Shown here one piece after another: positions 16,927 through 24,574 of a DNA stretch of 64,000 bases. Numbering within the stretch: position 1 is the stretch's first letter; every line of letters begins with the position of its first letter. Position numbers and translations under genes: made by a program. Under the pieces are notes generated by a model. The model was not told the DNA's origin. It saw only the letters and a list, made by a program, of their open reading frames with translations, and ran no database searches. This stretch comes from Erythrobacter sp. GTDB taxonomy: Bacteria; Pseudomonadota; Alphaproteobacteria; Sphingomonadales; Sphingomonadaceae. The stretch lies in assembly GCA_027311945.1 (NCBI GenBank), contig DAICXZ010000032.1, forward strand, positions 62,001-126,000. The letters are read 5' to 3'.

Positions 16927-18414
16927 ATGGCGCAGTTTCCAGACACACCGAGTTTTACCGGGTTCAACACCCCCAGCCGGGTCGAGGCCGATATCGAGGA
17001 TCTCGATGTTGACGGGACCATTCCGCCCGAGATCGACGGCGCGTTTTTCCGTGTGCAGCCCGATCCGCAGTTCCCGCCACTGCTCGGCGACGATATCGCC
17101 TTCAACGGCGACGGGATGATCACCCGCTTCCACATCCACGATGGCCAGGTCGACTTCAAGCAGCGTTGGGCGAAGACCGACAAGTGGCACGCCGAGCGCG
17201 AAGCGGGCCGCGGGCTGTTCGGCAAGTATCGCAACCCTGTCACCGACGATCCCAGCGTGAAGGGCATGATTCGCTCCACCGCCAACACCAACGCCTGGAT
17301 CTATGCCGGCAAGCTGTGGGCGATGAAGGAAGATAGCCCGGCGCTGATCATGGACCCGGCCACGATGGAGACCGACGCCTTCCAGACCTGGGAAGGGGCG
17401 ATGAAGTCGCAGACCTTCACTGCGCACCCGAAGATCGACCCGGCCACCGGCAACATGGTCGCCATCGGCTATGCCGCCTCCGGTCTGTGCACCGAGGATG
17501 TCTCCTACATGGAGGTCGCGCCCGATGGATCGCTGGTACGCGAGAAATGGTTCAAGGTGCCCTACTACTGCATGATGCATGATTTCGGCATCACCGAGGA
17601 TTATCTCGTGCTGCACATCGTGCCTTCGACCTCCAGCTGGGAGCGACTGAATGCGGGCGAGGTCCACTTCGGGTTCGACACCACCATGCCGGTCTATCTC
17701 GGCATCATCCCGCGCCGCGACGACCTGAAGGACGAGGACATCCGCTGGTTCAAGCGCGACAACTGCTTTGCCAGCCACGTCGTCAACGCGTGGCAGGAAG
17801 GCTCGAAGGTTCACTTCGTGGTTCCCGAGGCGAAGAACAACATGTTCCCGTTCTTCCCCGACATCCACGGCGCCCCCTTCAACGGCCCCGAGGCAATGAG
17901 CAAGCTCACCCGCTGGACCGTCGACATGGCGAGCAACGGCGAAGACTTCGCCGAGATCGAGCAGCTGACCGACACCGCCAGCGAGTTCCCGCGGATCGAC
18001 GACCGCTTCACTGGTGTGAAGAACCGCTACACATGGGGGCTGGAGATGGACATGCGCCGCCCCAACGAGCTGAAGGGGGGCAGCGCCGGCGGGTTCCTGA
18101 TGAACTGCCTGTTCCTGAAGGATCTGGAAGCCGGTGCCGAGCAACACTGGTGGTGCGGCCCGGTCTCCTCGCTGCAGGAGCCGTGCTTCATCCCGCGTTC
18201 GAAGGATGCGCCCGAGGGCGACGGCTGGATCGTGATGCTGTGCAACCGGCTGGCCGATCACAACACCGACCTGCTGATCTTCGATGCGCTCGATATCGAG
18301 AAGGGCCCGGTGGCGACGGTCCACGTGCCGATCCGCCTGCGCTTCGGCCTGCACGGCAACTTTGCCCTTAGCGAAGACATCGGGCTCAAGGCGAAGCAGC
18401 CCGAGCCTGCTTGA
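16927..18414 (+). CDS. Lignostilbene alpha,beta-dioxygenase (carotenoid cleavage oxygenase family), paralog 1
   Basis: Iron(II) dioxygenase that cleaves the central double bond of 4-hydroxystilbenes, giving two aldehydes such as vanillin. The 495-aa protein has the four iron-binding histidines of the family at H167 (TAHPKID), H218 (MMHDFG), H284 (SHVVNAW) and H476 (LHGNF). It also keeps F59, Y101 and K134, the residues reported in LsdA to bind the phenolic stilbene, at the same numbers. The ATG follows AAGGAGAGGAG. It is divergent from marR and heads a probable five-gene operon. Cleavage of a true carotenoid is unlikely given K134 and Y101. Confidence 0.92.
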   Translation: MAQFPDTPSFTGFNTPSRVEADIEDLDVDGTIPPEIDGAFFRVQPDPQFPPLLGDDIAFNGDGMITRFHIHDGQVDFKQRWAKTDKWHAEREAGRGLFGKYRNPVTDDPSVKGMIRSTANTNAWIYAGKLWAMKEDSPALIMDPATMETDAFQTWEGAMKSQTFTAHPKIDPATGNMVAIGYAASGLCTEDVSYMEVAPDGSLVREKWFKVPYYCMMHDFGITEDYLVLHIVPSTSSWERLNAGEVHFGFDTTMPVYLGIIPRRDDLKDEDIRWFKRDNCFASHVVNAWQEGSKVHFVVPEAKNNMFPFFPDIHGAPFNGPEAMSKLTRWTVDMASNGEDFAEIEQLTDTASEFPRIDDRFTGVKNRYTWGLEMDMRRPNELKGGSAGGFLMNCLFLKDLEAGAEQHWWCGPVSSLQEPCFIPRSKDAPEGDGWIVMLCNRLADHNTDLLIFDALDIEKGPVATVHVPIRLRFGLHGNFALSEDIGLKAKQPEPA

Positions 18415-18420
18415 TCTTTG

Positions 18421-18456
18421 GTTCTCTCCCCGGCACATGTTGCCGAGGGAGAGAAC
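18421..18456 (+). promoter_or_regulatory. Hairpin that covers the ribosome binding site of the serine hydrolase gene
   Basis: Arms GTTCTCTCCC (18421-18430) and GGGAGAGAAC (18447-18456) pair perfectly over ten bases. An inner CGGCA/TGCCG stem closes a five-base loop, with one bulged A. The right arm contains the Shine-Dalgarno AGGGAGAG and ends three bases before the ATG at 18460. The structure follows the dioxygenase stop by six bases and lacks a T-tract, so it looks more like a translation control or mRNA-stability element than a terminator. Confidence 0.65.
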
Positions 18457-18459
18457 ACA

Positions 18460-19716
18460 ATGATCAAACCGATGCCTATATTGTTGCGGGGTGCTGTTGC
18501 TGCTCTGCTGATCGGGTCTGCGCCCGTTCTGGCGCAGGCGGATGATACCGTCACCGAAGCCGAAGTCGTCGGCAGCCAACCACCATCGCCAGCCACCATT
18601 TCGATGCGGTGGCAATTGCTCAACCCCGAGGTCAACGCCTTCACCTTCCGCAATACGCAGGAGGTTTTCGCCTTTCGCATGGTGACCGCGCCCGACGAAG
18701 CGCGCGCGATACCCCGCGGCGGCGAAATGGTGCTGCCGCAAGCCACGCTGGCGGGGCAGCCGGTAAGCTATGACGAATGGGCCGAGGGCACCTTCACCAA
18801 TGCCCTGCTGGTACTGCGCGACGGCAAGATCGTGTTCGAAAGCTATCGCAACCGGTTGGACGGGGCGACTCCGCACATCGGTTTCTCGATGACCAAGACG
18901 ATCACCGCCATGCTGATCGGGCAAGCGCTGGATCGCGGCGAGATTGCCAGTCTCGATGATCCGGTCAGCCGCTACGTCCCGGCTCTGGCCGATGGGGCCT
19001 ATGGCAAGGCCAGCCTGCGCGACGTGCTCGAAATGCGCAGCGGCGCGGCAATCGAGGAGCGCTACGATTTCGGCGAGAACCCCAGCCTGGCCGCGCGCAT
19101 CCACGAGACCGCGATCATCCGCAACGAAGCGCGCTTCGCCGACTTCGCCGTCGGCATTGGCCAGCGCAGCGAACCGGGTTCGCAGTTCAACTATGCCACG
19201 CTCGACACCGCCGTGCTCGGCTGGGTGCTCGAAGAGGCTACTGGGCGCACAATCGAAGACCTGATGGAAGAGCGCATCTGGCAGCCGCTTGGAGCCGAGG
19301 CTGGGGGCCATTTCCTCGCCGACGGCCCGGTCGGCGAGGGCCGCGCGCTGAACGGGATGGGGTTCAATGCGGTCCTGCGCGACTGGGGGCGGCTCGGGCA
19401 GATGCTGCTCGATGAGGGCAAGGTCGGCAACGAACAGCTCCTGCCCGCTGGCTGGGTCACGCAGATGAGCACGATGAAGCCCACCGGCATGCCCGAGGGC
19501 GCGGGCTTCCCCGGCTACGGGTTCCAGACCTGGCAGGTGGACAACGAGCCTGGCGCCTATGCGGCGGTCGGGCTGGCGGGCCAGTTCGTCTATATCCATC
19601 CCGAGACGCATACGGTCATAGTCAAGCTCAGTTACTATCCGCCCGTCGCGCCTGAGGGCGTCGACGCCGACGTCCTGTCCTACTTTGCCGCAATCGCGAA
19701 AGAGCCGCTGCCATGA
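18460..19716 (+). CDS. Secreted serine hydrolase, class C beta-lactamase family
   Basis: A 418-aa protein with a signal peptide (MIKPMPILLRGAVAALLIGSAPVLAQ, cut expected near residue 26). It carries the SxxK motif S143-M-T-K146 in GFSMTKTITAML and a catalytic-type Tyr245 in QFNYATLDT, so it is a periplasmic penicillin-binding-fold esterase or amidase, not necessarily a beta-lactamase. Between a lignostilbene dioxygenase and transport genes, an aryl-ester hydrolase role is possible but unproven. It overlaps the next gene by ATGA. Confidence 0.85.
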   Translation: MIKPMPILLRGAVAALLIGSAPVLAQADDTVTEAEVVGSQPPSPATISMRWQLLNPEVNAFTFRNTQEVFAFRMVTAPDEARAIPRGGEMVLPQATLAGQPVSYDEWAEGTFTNALLVLRDGKIVFESYRNRLDGATPHIGFSMTKTITAMLIGQALDRGEIASLDDPVSRYVPALADGAYGKASLRDVLEMRSGAAIEERYDFGENPSLAARIHETAIIRNEARFADFAVGIGQRSEPGSQFNYATLDTAVLGWVLEEATGRTIEDLMEERIWQPLGAEAGGHFLADGPVGEGRALNGMGFNAVLRDWGRLGQMLLDEGKVGNEQLLPAGWVTQMSTMKPTGMPEGAGFPGYGFQTWQVDNEPGAYAAVGLAGQFVYIHPETHTVIVKLSYYPPVAPEGVDADVLSYFAAIAKEPLP

Positions 19717-20195
19717 GTGAACCCGACTTCGAGAAATACAAGCCCGGCCTTGAGTTCGTTTACGAGGCGGGCGGCGCGCTGGAGGCTCCGCGCGAGATCG
19801 GGCCGGTGGTGGATGGCACGCGCCGCATCATTCCGATCTGCGATGGCGGCTATGTCAAAGGCCCGAAGATCAGCGGCAAGCTGATGGGCAATTCGGCCGA
19901 CTGGCAGCTCACCCGCCCCGACGGCGTGACCGTGGCCGACGCCATGTATGCCATCGAGACCGACGACGGCGCGATCATCCAGATCCGCAACAAGGGCCTG
20001 CGCCACGGCCCGCCCGAGGTGATGGACCGCCTGCGCCGCGGCGACGAGGTCGATCCGGGCGAATACTATTTCCGCACCGTGCCCGAATTCATCGCGCCCA
20101 CCGGCCCCTACGAGTGGATGAACCGTTCGATCTTCATCTGTACCGGCGCGCGGTTTGCTTCGTCGATCAAGCTGTGGGTCTGGCGCGTGACCTGA
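19713..20195 (+). CDS. DUF3237 family protein
   Basis: A 160-aa protein whose beta-rich pattern matches the DUF3237 family: FVYEAGGALEAPREIGPVVDGTRRIIPI at the start, KLMGNSADWQLTRPDGV in the middle, and EYYFRTVPEF near the end. No enzymatic role is established for the family. It overlaps the serine hydrolase gene by four bases and precedes the MFS gene by 22 bases, so it belongs to the same operon and probably the same aromatic pathway. Confidence 0.85.
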   Translation: MSEPDFEKYKPGLEFVYEAGGALEAPREIGPVVDGTRRIIPICDGGYVKGPKISGKLMGNSADWQLTRPDGVTVADAMYAIETDDGAIIQIRNKGLRHGPPEVMDRLRRGDEVDPGEYYFRTVPEFIAPTGPYEWMNRSIFICTGARFASSIKLWVWRVT

Positions 20196-20217
20196 CCTGC
20201 GCCCTGAGGGAGAGGAT

Positions 20218-21465
20218 ATGGGCGCAACTGACGCCACCGCATCGTCAAGCCGCAGGTATCAGATCCTGCTGGTAAGCCTGCTGTGCCTGAACTTCGGCAT
20301 CCTGTTCTTCGACCGGAACGCGCTCAATTTCCTGATGCCTTTCATCCAGCCCGAGCTGGGGCTTAGCTACACCGAGGTCGGCCTGCTCGGTTCGGCGCTG
20401 TCGCTGACCTGGGCGCTGGCGGCGATCTTCGTCGGCTGGCTTTCCGACAAAACCGGCAAGCGCAAGATTCTGATCCTCGTCTCCACGTTGACCTTCTCGG
20501 TCTGCTCGGTCGTGTCGGGCCTCGCCACGGGCTTCCTCATGTTGCTCGGCGCGCGGCTGCTGATGGGGCTGAGCGAGGGCGGGGTCATGCCGATAAGCCA
20601 CGCGATGGTCGCCCACGAGGTGGAGCCGAAACATCGCGGGCTGGCCATGGGCGTGACCCAGAACCTGGGCTCGAGCATCCTCGGCTCCTCGGTCGCGCCG
20701 CTGGTGCTGGTGCCGGTGGCGCTCGCCTATGGCTGGCGTAACGCGTTCTTCCTTGCCGCGGTGCCGGGGCTGATCTCGGCGCTGCTGATCTGGCTGTTCG
20801 TGATCGAGCGCAAGCTGCCGCCGCGCCCGGTTCCAGCGCCCGGATCAAAGCCGCCGCTGCTCGAAGTGGCGAGCGAGCGCAACGTGATCGTCTGTGCGCT
20901 GCTGGCGATCCTGCTGGTGGCCTATCTCGTCGTCACCTGGGCCTTTATGCCGCTCGTGCTGGTGCAACTGCGCGGATATTCCGAGAGCGATGCGGCCTGG
21001 CTGATGGCGGTGCTGGGCATCGCGAGCGCGGTCTGCGGCTTTCTCGTGCCTGCCCTGTCCGACCGGCTCGGGCGGCGGCCGGTGATGGTCGGCTTCACGC
21101 TGTCGGGCGTGATCCTGCCGCTCGGCGCGCTGCTGTTCGATGGAGCTTTTGCGGCCATGGCGCTGATCTTCTTTGCCGGCTGGGCCTTCAACGGCATCTT
21201 CCCGATGTTCATGGCGACCGTGCCCGCCGAAAGCGTCGACCCGGCCCGCGCGGCGACGGCCATGGGTATCGTGATGGGCGTGGGTGAGGTGCTGGGCGGC
21301 GTGCTCGCGCCGACCATCGCCGGGAGCCTTTCCGACGCTTACGGCTTGCAAGCGGTGTGCTGGCTGCTGGTGGTGCTCGCGCTTGGTGGCACGCTTGTCG
21401 GGCTGGCCTTGCGCGAAACGGCGCCCGCTGTGATCGCCCGCCGCGCCGCCCTATCCCCCGCCTGA
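20218..21465 (+). CDS. MFS transporter (ACS-like, organic anion)
   Basis: A 415-aa, 12-helix permease. TM1 contains FGILFFDRNALNFLMPFI and the loop 2-3 motif is GWLSDKTGKRKILI. The central cytoplasmic loop IERKLPPRPVPAPGSKPP separates the two six-helix halves. The DR-N-N pattern in TM1 is like the anion:cation symporter group that takes up organic acids. Substrate unknown. It lies within the operon that starts with lignostilbene dioxygenase 1. Confidence 0.85.
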   Translation: MGATDATASSSRRYQILLVSLLCLNFGILFFDRNALNFLMPFIQPELGLSYTEVGLLGSALSLTWALAAIFVGWLSDKTGKRKILILVSTLTFSVCSVVSGLATGFLMLLGARLLMGLSEGGVMPISHAMVAHEVEPKHRGLAMGVTQNLGSSILGSSVAPLVLVPVALAYGWRNAFFLAAVPGLISALLIWLFVIERKLPPRPVPAPGSKPPLLEVASERNVIVCALLAILLVAYLVVTWAFMPLVLVQLRGYSESDAAWLMAVLGIASAVCGFLVPALSDRLGRRPVMVGFTLSGVILPLGALLFDGAFAAMALIFFAGWAFNGIFPMFMATVPAESVDPARAATAMGIVMGVGEVLGGVLAPTIAGSLSDAYGLQAVCWLLVVLALGGTLVGLALRETAPAVIARRAALSPA

Positions 21466-21479
21466 CCGGAGACCTGCCC

Positions 21480-21938
21480 ATGACCTTGCCCACGCCCGCC
21501 GATGACCTTGCCATCCGCCAGTTGTTTGCGCGCTACTACCGCGCGCTCGATGTGGGGGACACCGAGGGCTATCTCGATTGCTACACCGCCGATGCCCGCG
21601 CCTACGAAGAGGGGGCCAATGGGATCGAGATTCGCGAGGGCCGCGAGGAAATCCGCAAACTGGTGCTGCGCTTTCACGAACGGCCCGATTTCCCCGGCCA
21701 CCAGCACCATTTCGGCAACATGATCTACGAGCCCGATCCCGAGGGCCGCAACGACTGCTGGGTGGTGCTCAGCTATGCCATGAGCACGATCACCCGCCCC
21801 GGCGAGGGCACGATCATGCACTGGAGCGGCCATGTGCGCGATGTAGTGGTGAAGCAGGGCGACCAGTACCTCCTCGCCTCCAAGCAGATCATGGCATGGG
21901 GAGGCGAGGTGCTCGAAAGGTTTTCACAGCGGGGGTGA
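21480..21938 (+). CDS. SnoaL/NTF2-like protein
   Basis: A 152-aa cone-fold (NTF2-like) protein: DDLAIRQLFARYYRALDVGDTEGYLDCYTADA near the start, EIREGREEIRKLV, then strands with HQHHFGNMIYEP and WVVLSYAMST. This fold is used by isomerases, dehydratases and, in sphingomonads, by lyases that release formaldehyde from lignin dimers. Last gene of the dioxygenase operon, 14 bases after the MFS gene. Catalytic residues cannot be assigned with certainty. Confidence 0.82.
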   Translation: MTLPTPADDLAIRQLFARYYRALDVGDTEGYLDCYTADARAYEEGANGIEIREGREEIRKLVLRFHERPDFPGHQHHFGNMIYEPDPEGRNDCWVVLSYAMSTITRPGEGTIMHWSGHVRDVVVKQGDQYLLASKQIMAWGGEVLERFSQRG

Positions 21939-22020
21939 CATCTGGTCTCATTGCCCTAGTTTCGGAACCTGAGCCCGCAAACCTGTTTAATCAGGTGTAA
22001 CCGCAAAAAAGGAGTCCCTC

Positions 22021-22587
22021 ATGCGTAAATTCGCTTTACCCTTGCTCGCCCTCGGCGCTGTATCCCTAGCCGCCTGCGGCGGAAACGAACCCGCCGAAGA
22101 ACCCGTGGCTGACGACATGGCCATGGAAGGCGCAGCCCCCGGAGCCGGCGAGGCCGCTACCGCTACGCTGATGACGGCAGAAGGTGAAGAAGTCGGCACC
22201 GTCACGGCCACCGGTTCCGCCGGAGGGATTACCATCGACGTGTCGGCGATGAACATGCCCGAAGGTCCGCATGGCGTGCATATCCATACGGTCGGTTCTT
22301 GCGAGGATGGCTTCGCTGCTGCTGAAGGGCACTGGAATCCCGACGATTCGATGCACGGACTCGAAGGCGACGATGGCCAGCACGCGGGCGACATGCCCAA
22401 TCTCGAAATCGGCGCCGATGGCACCGGTTCGCTTACCTACATGCTCTCCATGTCGGCTACGTTCGATGGCCTGCTGGATGAAGATGGCTCAGCCTTCATT
22501 GTCCACGCTGGCGAAGACGACCAGACCACCGATCCTTCCGGTGACAGCGGCGATCGCATCGCCTGCGGCGTGTTTACCGCAGGCTGA
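22021..22587 (+). CDS. sodC: Superoxide dismutase [Cu-Zn], lipoprotein form
   Basis: Periplasmic enzyme that converts superoxide to hydrogen peroxide and oxygen. The 188-aa product starts with a lipoprotein signal (MRKFALPLLALGAVSLAAC, lipidated Cys19), then an acidic linker to about residue 45. Copper ligands H87, H89, H104 and H162 and zinc ligands H104, H112, H121 and D124 are all present, as is the disulfide pair C94/C182. An AAGGAG ribosome binding site precedes the ATG. The 3' end is convergent with the helicase gene. Confidence 0.95.
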   Translation: MRKFALPLLALGAVSLAACGGNEPAEEPVADDMAMEGAAPGAGEAATATLMTAEGEEVGTVTATGSAGGITIDVSAMNMPEGPHGVHIHTVGSCEDGFAAAEGHWNPDDSMHGLEGDDGQHAGDMPNLEIGADGTGSLTYMLSMSATFDGLLDEDGSAFIVHAGEDDQTTDPSGDSGDRIACGVFTAG

Positions 22588-22593
22588 TACCGT

Positions 22594-22620
22594 CCGCGCG
22601 GCCTAGTCGCGCGGCTTCTT
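22594..22620. terminator. Hairpin between convergent sodC and helicase genes
   Basis: CCGCGCG at 22594-22600 pairs with CGCGCGG at 22608-22614 around a seven-base loop that includes the helicase stop, followed by CTTCTT on the plus strand. A second stem, GCCTGCGG with CCGCAGGC, lies just upstream at 22561-22584 within the end of sodC. They probably act as a terminator pair, though the T-tract is weak. Confidence 0.45.
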
Positions 22621-24483
22621 ATTGAACGGCTTGCCCGGCTTCGCGCCGGGCTTGCCGAAGCGCTTCCCCGGTTTGGCGCCCTGCGCCTTGCCGGGGCCGC
22701 CGCCCTTGCCGGGCTTGAACCCGCCTGAGCGGAAGGCCCGCGGCTTGACCGGGGCAGAGCCGCCATCGCGATCGCCGCGACCCATGCGCCGGTTCTGGCG
22801 CGCCATGTCACGCGGGGCATGATCGGACAATTCGATCCCGATCGATTCCTCGCCCGCTTCGCGCTCGGTTTCGCCGGTCCGGCGGGCGGCGTCGGCGAAC
22901 TTGTCAGCCACCGCGCGCGGGATTTCGACGAAGGTCTCCTGCGGGCCGATGCGGATCGCCCCGATTTCGTTCTTCGAAATGTGGCCGCGGCGGCACACCA
23001 CCGGCAGGATCCACTTCGGATCGGCCCCGTTGCTGCGGCCGACATCGAGCCGGAACCACACGGTATCCTCAAAGCCCGGGCGGTGACGCTGCGCACGGGC
23101 AGTCTCGCGCGCCTCGGGGGTGTTGGCGGTCAGCTCTTCGGGCTGCGGCTGGCGCGCGCGGTGTGCCTGCACCAGCATGGCGGCCAGTTCTTCAGGGCTG
23201 CGGTGATCGAGCAGCTCGCGGGCGAGAGCGCGGTCGTCGTCCTCGATTTCCACGGGCGCGAGCAGCTTTTCCATCAGCCGTACATGATCTTGCTGGCGGA
23301 TCATCTGCGCGCTCGGCGGATCGATCCATTCGGCTTCGATCTTCGCCCCGCGCAGCATCATCTCGACACGGCGACGGCGCGGCCATGGCACGAGCAGGGC
23401 GGCAATGCCCTTCTTGCCCGCGCGGCCGGTGCGGCCAGAGCGGTGTTGCAGTGCCTCCGCATCGCGCGGAATCTCCACGTGAACCACCAGCGAGACGCCA
23501 GGAAGGTCGATCCCGCGCGCGGCCACGTCGGTCGCCACGCAGACGCGGGCGCGGCGGTCGCGCAGCGCCTGCATCGCCTGGTTGCGCTCGGACTGGGTGT
23601 GTTCGCCTGAGAGGGCGACAACGGCAAAGCCGCGCTCCTGCAAAATCGCGGTGAGGTGGCGCACCTTTTCGCGCGTGGCGCAGAACAGGATCGCGGTCTC
23701 GGCCTCGTGGAAGCGCAGCAGGTTGACCACCGCGTTTTCCACCTCGGGCGGGGCAACGGTAATGGCTTGATAGGCGATGTCGCCGTGCCCGCGCGTTTCG
23801 CCCACGGTCGAGATGCGCAGGGCGTTGCGCTGGTAACGGGTCGCGAGGTTGACGATCGTGCGCGGCAAGGTGGCCGAGAACAGCAGCGAACGGCGGCCTT
23901 CGGGCGTGGCGTCGAGGATCTCTTCCAGTTCCTCGCGGAAGCCCATGTCGAGCATTTCGTCTGCCTCGTCGAGCACGGCTGTGCGCAAGGCCGAAAGGTC
24001 AAGCGCGCCGCGTTCGAGGTGGTCGCGCAGGCGGCCCGGAGTGCCGACCACAATCTGCGCTCCGTTCGCGAGGTTGCGGCGTTCCTTGCTGGCGTCCATC
24101 CCGCCGACGCAGGTGGCGATATGGGCACCGGCATCGCGGAACAGCCAGGTGAGCTCGCGGCTGACCTGCAAGGCCAGTTCGCGGGTCGGCGCGATCACCA
24201 GCGCCATTGGCTTGCCATCGCGCGGCACCCTGCCATCAGGGCCGAGCAGGTCGCTGGCGAGCGCCAGGCCGAAGGCGACGGTCTTGCCCGAACCGGTCTG
24301 GGCGGAAACCAGCAGGTCACGCCCTATGGCTTCGGGAACGAGCACCTGCGACTGGACGGGCGTAAGCTCGGTGTAGCCCTTTTCTTCGAGCGCGGAGGTA
24401 ATGACGGACGGCAGTTCGGGGAAGGACAAACAGGGAGACTTTCGTTCGAGGTGGCCAGCAGATTGTGGCGGGTGCGGCATCAA
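22603..24483 (-). CDS. DEAD-box RNA helicase with DbpA-like RNA-binding domain
   Basis: ATP-dependent RNA helicase, probably in ribosome assembly or RNA decay. The 626-aa protein has the Q-motif region (FPELPSVITSALEEKGYTELTPVQ), Walker A AQTGSGKT with K67, APTRELA, the DEAD box at residues 172-175 (LDEADEMLD), SAT (LFSATLP), and HRSGRTGRAG in the second RecA domain. A DbpA-type domain follows (TVWFRLDVGRSNGADPKWILPVVCRRG, near residue 480), then a basic tail rich in G, K and P. The true start is uncertain: the first 18 residues are not family-like, and a start nearer SFPELPS is possible. Confidence 0.93.
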   Translation of the reverse strand: MMPHPPQSAGHLERKSPCLSFPELPSVITSALEEKGYTELTPVQSQVLVPEAIGRDLLVSAQTGSGKTVAFGLALASDLLGPDGRVPRDGKPMALVIAPTRELALQVSRELTWLFRDAGAHIATCVGGMDASKERRNLANGAQIVVGTPGRLRDHLERGALDLSALRTAVLDEADEMLDMGFREELEEILDATPEGRRSLLFSATLPRTIVNLATRYQRNALRISTVGETRGHGDIAYQAITVAPPEVENAVVNLLRFHEAETAILFCATREKVRHLTAILQERGFAVVALSGEHTQSERNQAMQALRDRRARVCVATDVAARGIDLPGVSLVVHVEIPRDAEALQHRSGRTGRAGKKGIAALLVPWPRRRRVEMMLRGAKIEAEWIDPPSAQMIRQQDHVRLMEKLLAPVEIEDDDRALARELLDHRSPEELAAMLVQAHRARQPQPEELTANTPEARETARAQRHRPGFEDTVWFRLDVGRSNGADPKWILPVVCRRGHISKNEIGAIRIGPQETFVEIPRAVADKFADAARRTGETEREAGEESIGIELSDHAPRDMARQNRRMGRGDRDGGSAPVKPRAFRSGGFKPGKGGGPGKAQGAKPGKRFGKPGAKPGKPFNKKPRD

Positions 24484-24574
24484 GGCGCGCGAATCATCGG
24501 CGCGCGCAGCTGCTCAGACCGCGCGCCTTACACGCAAAATCCCGTTTCGCTCAGCGCGAAATTTATTGCGGGGT

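Noticed and set aside
16882-19611. A 909-codon open frame on the minus strand opposite the dioxygenase and serine hydrolase genes
   Set aside because: It spans two well-supported genes and their hairpin, and its product is rich in H, R and G without domain signals.
18460-19716. A beta-lactamase resistance gene
   Set aside because: SxxK and Tyr are shared by many esterases of this fold, and the operon context is aromatic metabolism.
21964-21987. GGAAC...TGTT upstream of sodC as a general-stress (EcfG-type) promoter
   Set aside because: The spacing is 15 bases instead of 16-17 and the second element is not CGTT.
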